Source: Gloeocapsopsis crepidinum LEGE 06123 (GTDB lineage: Bacteria > Cyanobacteriota > Cyanobacteriia > Cyanobacteriales > Chroococcidiopsidaceae). Taken from it: a stretch of 50,452 nt of DNA. The stretch is taken from positions 1 to 50,452 of the forward strand of contig NZ_JADEWN010000043.1 in the NCBI RefSeq assembly GCF_015207655.1. Reading direction: 5' to 3'. The notes beneath the pieces were generated by a model. The model saw only the letters and a list, made by a program, of their open reading frames with translations. It did no database searches and had not been told where the DNA came from. Positions within the stretch are counted from its first letter, which is position 1. Every line of letters begins with the position of its first letter. Shown here one piece after another: positions 45,900-50,452 of the stretch. The position numbers and the translations under genes were made by a program.

Positions 45900-46324
45900 A
45901 CTGGTTGCCTCACTAACGATTAGCGCGATCGCTATTTATATATTCATTGTACATCACAATCAGTAGACTTAACAAAATAATGATTTTCTTAATCATTAAC
46001 AGGCAAAAAATTGATAATAATACTATTTAATTTTTATTTTTTAGCTATATTTACTCTTCATCGTTCTAGACATACATTCTCACAATTTTCCTTAATCAAA
46101 TGCTTTGTTTAGAAGGCTTTTAAAATAAAGTATAGGTACGCGAGAGTTGCAAAAATGAGGCTTACAAAAACATTTCAGAGTGTTAAATAATATTCGATAA
46201 ACCCGAAAAAAGCAGCACAGGTTAGACAAAAGGCAAGATTGCTTATTTGTCTCACGCTTACCAACGCTCAGAGTATAGGATGTCTAACAAACTTGCCTAT
46301 TATACTTGCGTTCAGGAACTTCCT
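45900..46324. other. AT-rich region downstream of ocp, no gene; contains pseudoknot-like element
   Basis: No open frame of note, and no FRP-like gene, which sometimes follows ocp. Complementary pairs GTTAGACA (46221-46228)/TGTCTAAC (46281-46288) and GGCAAG (46232-46237)/CTTGCC (46292-46297) alternate in pseudoknot order within the likely ocp 3' leader-out region. Confidence 0.4.
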
Positions 46325-47281
46325 TTATCTTACAAAGCCCATGTTTAGCAGTTCTTGGGGAGATGCTAGCACGTCAATCGCCACGAAGAAAATCTTACCT
46401 TGAGGATTGAGCAAGAACCGCCATGCTAGGTTTATGTTAACACTGTCACCAGCCCAGGGAGTCTGCACTTTACCCGTCACTTTAATCTGAGTAAATCCTT
46501 CCACATGTTCAGAGATTCCTTGCTCAGGTATCAGTTTGAGTCCGTAGCATTCTTCATGCATATACGCCAGAATGGATTCTTGACCGATAATTGGTTCTTG
46601 GAAAGGGGGTTGTAAGGCACCGTCTTCAGTAAATAAAGCAACAGCCTCTTGGAAATTAAAGGCGTTCATATTCTCCATGTAACTCAGAACTGTTTCATTG
46701 TTGATGCCTTCAATGTTGATCTGAGTTCGGGGTGCAACTTGTTGAGGAGGAACTGCGGGTTCTTTGATTTTTTGAGTGTCAACTGATGAGGTATATCCCA
46801 TGTTGACAACAATATCTTGTAATACAGTAAGTTGCTGCCCTGGTTCAAGTTGACGAATGGCTTGCAGCACATCTGATGCTTTCGCAGATAGTTGATAGCC
46901 TTCTGGAATGGGGGCAACAATTCCCTGTTTCATCCACTCGCTTAACTGATACCAGAAACCTAATTTCACATTCGTACCGAAAGCCGAATAGGTACGACAG
47001 ATGGGGGTATCAGTATGGTTGACTAAATCGCACATCACTTGCGTTTGCTCTTGCGCAGGCATCTGCTGGATTTGAGTCAGGGTTTTTTCTGCGAAGATCA
47101 TATTGGCTGCCCCGACAGCAGCGGGAGTGATTGTAACTCCCATCTCGGTATAGGCAAACCAAAGTAAAGCTAACTGATCCTCACCACTGAGTTGATTGAA
47201 TGATTCAACCGTAGCTGGAACCGCATTAGAAATTTGAGTATCAGGAAAAATGGAACGTGCAGACTCGATAGTAAACGTCAT
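46325..47281 (-). CDS. ocp: orange carotenoid protein (OCP) with Gln155
   Basis: 318 residues from the ATG at 47281 (GGAGAATTTTGATT before it). The N-terminal carotenoid domain has Tyr44 (WFAYTEMG) and Trp110 (KLGFWYQL); the NTF2-like C-terminal domain has Tyr201 (VLSYMEN) and the Trp equal to Trp288 (NLAWRFLL), all at the positions known from Synechocystis OCP. Glu244 is present, but residue 155 is Gln (TVLQDIVV, codon CAA) where OCP1 has Arg155, the salt-bridge and phycobilisome-contact residue. It should bind a keto-carotenoid and photoconvert; its quenching or recovery behaviour may be altered. An ApcA paralogue is the next intact gene. Confidence 0.93.
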   Translation of the reverse strand: MTFTIESARSIFPDTQISNAVPATVESFNQLSGEDQLALLWFAYTEMGVTITPAAVGAANMIFAEKTLTQIQQMPAQEQTQVMCDLVNHTDTPICRTYSAFGTNVKLGFWYQLSEWMKQGIVAPIPEGYQLSAKASDVLQAIRQLEPGQQLTVLQDIVVNMGYTSSVDTQKIKEPAVPPQQVAPRTQINIEGINNETVLSYMENMNAFNFQEAVALFTEDGALQPPFQEPIIGQESILAYMHEECYGLKLIPEQGISEHVEGFTQIKVTGKVQTPWAGDSVNINLAWRFLLNPQGKIFFVAIDVLASPQELLNMGFVR

Positions 47282-47419
47282 AATCAAAATTCTCCAAAGC
47301 GAAATTATATTGATTTGTTAGCAAGGATTAATTTTATGGCTGTGCGATATCGAATTGGGATAAAATCCGTTGAGCGATGGCATATTCAAGATTTTTAAAC
47401 ACCTAACGCAGTGATAGCC

Positions 47420-47838
47420 TTAATGTGTCAATTGCATTGAGTTGCAGTCTCGAACTTGACTGAGTAAGCTATGCATCTCTCCCTCGATAACTTCTGTCTC
47501 TAACAGTTGAGTAGCGATCGCCTCAAGTAAGTCGCGGTTGAGCTTGAGCGTGTTCAAAGCTTGTCGATGAGACGCTTCCACAATGTCTTTACCTCGCGGT
47601 CAATTGCCTGCGACGTTTCTTCACTGACCATCCGGCGGAGATTAGGCGCACCGTCACTCAGAAACAGAGCTTGCTGTCCCTGCTGGTAAGCGAGTGAACC
47701 TAACACTTTACTCATACCATGTGTTGTCACCATTCGCTCTGCTAAATCAGTCACTCGTTGCAAATCGTTAGATGCTCCAGTCGTGATACTGCCAAACACA
47801 ATTTCTTCTGCCGTACCACCAAGCAGAGTGGAGATCTA
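47420..47838 (-). pseudogene. C-terminal fragment of FtsH protease, frameshifted
   Basis: The fragment begins right after the methyltransferase stop: STLLGGTAEEIVFGSITTGA, SNDLQRVTDLAERMVTTHGM, RRMVSEETSQAIDREVKT. The frame then needs a one-base shift near 47590 to continue VEASHRQALNTLKLNRDLLE and TQLLETEVIEGEMHSLLSQV, stop at 47420. This is the FtsH peptidase tail; the AAA ATPase part and the HEXXH zinc site are absent, so it cannot be active. It lies between OCP and the methyltransferase. Confidence 0.8.
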
Positions 47839-47841
47839 ATC

Positions 47842-48444
47842 TCAGAATTCAGTTTCGTCTAGAAGAAATCGCTCTTCGGTTTGACTCAGTTTGGGATTAA
47901 TTTTATGATGATCGCTTTCCGAACGAGTATGACGCGAAAAACGAAGTATGAATCCCTTCGGCTTGATGCCCCTATCTGGGTATTCTTTTAAGTCAGTCCA
48001 AGAGTGCATATATCCGAGACGTTCCATTTCTCTGGCAAATGCACGGTGCGATCCACGTCCAGGATCGACGATGACGACATCTACTTGACTACTAGAGTGG
48101 CGATCGATAAATGAGGATATCAGCTCTATATGTTGATGTTCATATAAAACATCGCTACCTATGATTAAGTCAAACTTTCCCAAGCTCAGTGCAGTGTTCC
48201 AATCTCCAGTTTTAAAGCGGATTGGAGCTAAAGAGTTTAGAATCGTATTTTCAAGTAGAAAAGACTGAGCAAGAGGATGGTAGTCGCTAGCAGTAATATC
48301 TCCGCCGAGTTGTTTAACCACCATGCTAGGTAGACCAATGCCGCAACCAATTTCAAGAATACGTCTTCCTTCAAGTGGCTCCTGGAGCATTACCGTAGCC
48401 AAAATCTTACTCATTGGCCATATCTGTCCAAATAGAGACCACAT
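47842..48444 (-). CDS. SAM-dependent methyltransferase, 5' end apparently lost
   Basis: 200 residues from the first ATG. Motif I is ILEIGCGIGLPSMVV; FDLIIGSDVLYEHQH is typical of the METTL21/methyltransferase-16 (protein lysine) group. Coding-like sequence continues in frame upstream of this ATG to about 48590 (YKVKFETICIGGVEYTIQSL, SDPNGEALRLGISSA), but that stretch has no ATG, GTG or TTG before a TAA. The natural start may therefore be lost or be a rare codon. Its 3' end abuts the FtsH fragment. Confidence 0.65.
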   Translation of the reverse strand: MWSLFGQIWPMSKILATVMLQEPLEGRRILEIGCGIGLPSMVVKQLGGDITASDYHPLAQSFLLENTILNSLAPIRFKTGDWNTALSLGKFDLIIGSDVLYEHQHIELISSFIDRHSSSQVDVVIVDPGRGSHRAFAREMERLGYMHSWTDLKEYPDRGIKPKGFILRFSRHTRSESDHHKINPKLSQTEERFLLDETEF

Positions 48445-48804
48445 AGCTGAGGATATTCCGAGCCGCAGAGCTTCCCCATTTGGGTCTGAAAACTGTTGGA
48501 GATCGAGTAAGCTTTGAATTGTGTACTCTACGCCACCAATGCAAATCGTCTCGAATTTTACTTTGTAGTGATGTTGTGAGATGAGGCTAGCTCCAAGGAT
48601 TAGTTAGATTTAATTGGGTTGTAGTCTTCTATGCCATATTGGACGTATCCTTGATAGGTTCAGGAATAGGCAATGAAGTTCAGCATTTTCATACTCTGCT
48701 GGCATATTACCGACTAGCGGTTGATTCAAGGTACGTGTCAAATAACTCATTAAATCTGGTTATCCTAGCTTCTCTAAAAAGCCAATTTGTGAGTGAGGCT
48801 AAAC

Positions 48805-48981
48805 TTATAAAAGACCCCAGTAGTGAAGCAAACCTTGACCAGAAAATACTTCAATTAGAACGGCAGACACAAAACCAATCATTGCCAAACGACCATTCCA
48901 AATTTCAGTTTGAGGTGTAAATCCCCAGCGCCAGGCATTGCGATTCTTGTTCAAGGAGGTAATATTTGTGTTAGCTGACAT
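48805..48981 (-). CDS. high-light-inducible protein (HLIP/SCP)
   Basis: 58 residues, complete: starts [20 protein letters not shown], with the chlorophyll-binding helix motif [20 protein letters not shown] and a short end LHYWGLL. GGAG lies eight bases before the ATG. One-helix HLIPs bind chlorophyll a and carotenoid at photosystem II assembly sites and protect against excess light. It lies 67 bases after nblA on the same strand. A 46-codon frame downstream (48610-48750) shows no family match. Confidence 0.9.
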   Translation of the reverse strand: MSANTNITSLNKNRNAWRWGFTPQTEIWNGRLAMIGFVSAVLIEVFSGQGLLHYWGLL

Positions 48982-49048
48982 GGTTAATACTCCAATTTTG
49001 GTGACTGTAGCGACTCATTCAATGATGCAAAGCCATCACTTCGTGGTT

Positions 49049-49246
49049 TTATCGAGAAGTGGAATTTTGATCTAAATTCCATTCGTGTTTGAGAAGTTCT
49101 TGATAGATTGTTTCCCGAACCATCATGTATCTATACTGCGCGAGTAAAAACTCTTGAGCTTGTTCGCGAGACATTTGCTGAACTTGGTCGGAAAAGCTTC
49201 TCAGGTTAAATTCTTGTTCTAAAGTTAATTCGATAGTATGATCCAT
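49049..49246 (-). CDS. nblA: phycobilisome degradation protein NblA
   Basis: 65 residues: DHTIELTLEQEFNLRSFSDQ, VQQMSREQAQEFLLAQYRYM and YQELLKHEWNLDQ, the standard NblA helix pair and C-terminal binding residues. The ATG follows AGGAGATAGAG. NblA bridges phycobiliproteins and ClpC so that phycobilisomes are dismantled during nutrient or light stress. It sits with hli, ocp and an apcA paralogue. Confidence 0.93.
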   Translation of the reverse strand: MDHTIELTLEQEFNLRSFSDQVQQMSREQAQEFLLAQYRYMMVRETIYQELLKHEWNLDQNSTSR

Positions 49247-49642
49247 CTCTATCTCCTATCCCCAATTGGGGTTACAACTGTCAGTTTGATGTTGCAGTAA
49301 ATATCTTTGTTGGCTCTGACACCAACGGATTTGTCACTATTAACATCCTGATAAGAGTATTTACCATCAGTACAGCGGTGACATCTTGGGAAGCACAACG
49401 ACGCTGCTTTTCAGGTCTATACACTCAGATAAAAAATTGGTTCTTGAATTGCTTGGGCATTGAACGCACCTCTATCACCGGCGGCGTGCAAAGCTAGCTT
49501 TCCTACTTTTCACCTCACACAATAAATGTAACATATTATTTACATATTTTAAGGTGTTTAGCGAAATATGTTATATTTTCCTACCTCATTAATCGCGTAA
49601 AGAGTCACAACTCTGACGTTGTCAGAATTCGTTTATCTAGCT
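49247..49642. other. nblA upstream region with inverted repeat
   Basis: Nearly 400 bases with no gene. TGTAACATAT (49527-49536) and ATATGTTATA (49566-49575) form a 9-of-10 inverted repeat with 29 bases between; the first arm itself continues into ATTTACATAT. It may be a terminator of the desaturase remnant, a regulator site, or a small element. Confidence 0.4.
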
Positions 49643-50035
49643 TCAAGGCAACTGAGGCGATCGCACAGCAGGTTCTGTAGATAGACAATGAGACTGATTG
49701 TAGTCTTTTTGGGAAGGAGTTCTTAAATCCCAAACGATTCCTAGCCATGCAAGTAGTTGCAGAATGTAATGAGTAATATTTATTTCCCACCAGTAAAAGC
49801 CTTGTCGTTCTGAAGCGGGATAGTAATGATGATTGTTATGCCAACCTTCACCTAAAGTGATGATTGCTAAAAGCAGGTTGTTGCGGCTACCGTCTACTGT
49901 GTCAAAACGATGAGTACCAAGAACATGAGCGAGAGAATTAATCGTAAAAACTGAGTGATAGAGTAACACAGTACTCGCGAAAAACCCCCACGCCAGCATC
50001 TGCAAGCCAGTTGTTTCTAGATGAAATATTTTTTC
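49643..50035 (-). pseudogene. acyl-lipid/stearoyl-CoA desaturase, N-terminal half missing
   Basis: The fragment reads LAWGFFASTVLLYHSVFTIN, SLAHVLGTHRFDTVDGSRNN and GEGWHNNHHYYPASERQGFY, followed by WWEINITHY: the third His box (HNNHH) and C-terminal end of a DesC-type delta-9 desaturase. In frame the reading reaches a TAA near 50052 with no trace of the first two His boxes or N-terminal membrane helices. Without them no di-iron site can form. A TTG/ATG at 50005/49999 could start a 120-residue product, but it would be inactive. Confidence 0.75.
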
Positions 50036-50325
50036 TTCCGCCTTTTAGTTCTGTCGTCTTATTTTCAAGAATTGGCATTATTTGGTAGCACAAGCTTAGA
50101 AGAGTAAGTTAAGTTTGCATTAATTAGGTGAGTTAAAATGCCAAAAGAACATTGAATCATGCGTTAATTCTAATTATTTCAAGCTATCTGGTTAGGTAAA
50201 TCCTAAATCCAAGTACTCATTTTTATATAATTATTTTAATGACGTTACCTAAATTTTATGACAACGAAAAATATTTTAAATTATTTTCACTGCATTAATT
50301 CTAATGTAAAGGAAATGCAGTTATA

Positions 50326-50452
50326 TACAGCCTATTGCAAGTTTATGAGGTACAGTAAGAGGAGTACACAAATGAAGTCTAATGAAACCGTACTCGCTCG
50401 ACTTGCGAGAAAAAATAGTTAAGGCATACACACAAGGTGACACCTCAATCAG
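50326..50452 (+). mobile_element. IS630-family insertion sequence, 5' end only (right edge)
   Basis: TA (50326-50327) then 125 bases identical to the reverse complement of 1-125. Together with the left copy it makes a 127-base terminal inverted repeat. The element continues beyond the window. Confidence 0.85.
50382..50452 (+). CDS. IS630-family transposase, N-terminal 23 residues (partial)
   Basis: It encodes the same start, MKPYSLDLREKIVKAYTQGD, as the left copy, reading outward to the right. Both transposases therefore have their 5' ends facing the window interior. The ATG at 50373 is out of frame and stops after 16 codons. Confidence 0.8.
   Translation, partial: MKPYSLDLREKIVKAYTQGDTSI

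Noticed and set aside
45665-45916. Plus-strand 83-aa frame rich in Leu/Arg/Ser
   Set aside because: It is the antisense of the frameshifted pentapeptide-repeat gene, whose minus-strand A(N/D)Lxx ladder explains its composition.
45900-46324. Possible fluorescence recovery protein (frp) gene downstream of ocp
   Set aside because: No open frame of the right size (about 110 codons) exists in this stretch on either strand.
48610-48750. 46-codon minus-strand frame (MSYLTRTLNQPLVG...) after hli
   Set aside because: Poor ribosome-site spacing and no recognised family; too short to call.
48639-48920. Plus-strand 93-aa frame
   Set aside because: Antisense to the hli gene; no family resemblance.

Overview
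The window is cyanobacterial chromosomal DNA. The HIP1 palindrome GCGATCGC recurs throughout, and the gene set includes an allophycocyanin alpha subunit, an orange carotenoid protein (OCP), NblA, a high-light-inducible protein, cyanobacteria-specific small proteins (DUF1825, DUF2103) and an rbp-rpsU pair. The genus cannot be fixed from sequence alone. Both ends carry the same 127 nt in inverted orientation: a TA dinucleotide plus the 5' end of an IS630-family element. The window therefore looks like a whole contig cut at two copies of one insertion sequence.

Layout. 0.1-3.3 kb: palindromic repeats, rpsU, an RRM RNA-binding protein gene with a possible ribosome-site switch, and a propeller-transglutaminase protein. 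3.7-8.3 kb: P2-type cation ATPase, recF, mgtC-like. 8.6-15.4 kb: CHASE-PAS histidine kinase, a PEP-utilising enzyme, and a polyprenyl-phosphate sugar transferase with a clear terminator. 15.5-21.7 kb: a minus-strand signalling operon (three-receiver hybrid kinase, CheR, REC-PAS kinase) that starts by overlapping the end of ureG. 21.6-26.2 kb: urease accessory genes ureG, ureF, ureE, with pyrD and a methyltransferase; an opposing NYN-domain gene with a hairpin-rich leader splits ureF from ureG. 26.2-44.7 kb: mostly housekeeping genes (phosphoribosyltransferase, uracil-DNA glycosylase, pyrF, tyrS, class A PBP, lepB, moaE, clpS, hemW, PIN/TRAM protein) plus a LacI-family regulator with palindromic operators and several small conserved proteins.

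44.8-50.3 kb is different. It is AT-rich and entirely minus-strand. It mixes intact light-stress genes (a lone apcA paralogue, an OCP with Gln at the position of the functionally important Arg155, hli, nblA) with gene wreckage (a transposase relic, a frameshifted pentapeptide-repeat gene, a frameshifted ftsH tail, a methyltransferase lacking its start, a desaturase lacking its first half). The intact genes suggest control of phycobilisome energy use and turnover under excess light; the debris marks a region undergoing rearrangement. This block, especially the OCP/ApcA neighbours, is the most promising part for new biology.

Small genes found by reading the strands: rpsU (59 aa), hli (58 aa), a 25-aa leader peptide coupled to the PIN/TRAM gene, and two broken genes. 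No tRNA, rRNA or CRISPR array was seen.
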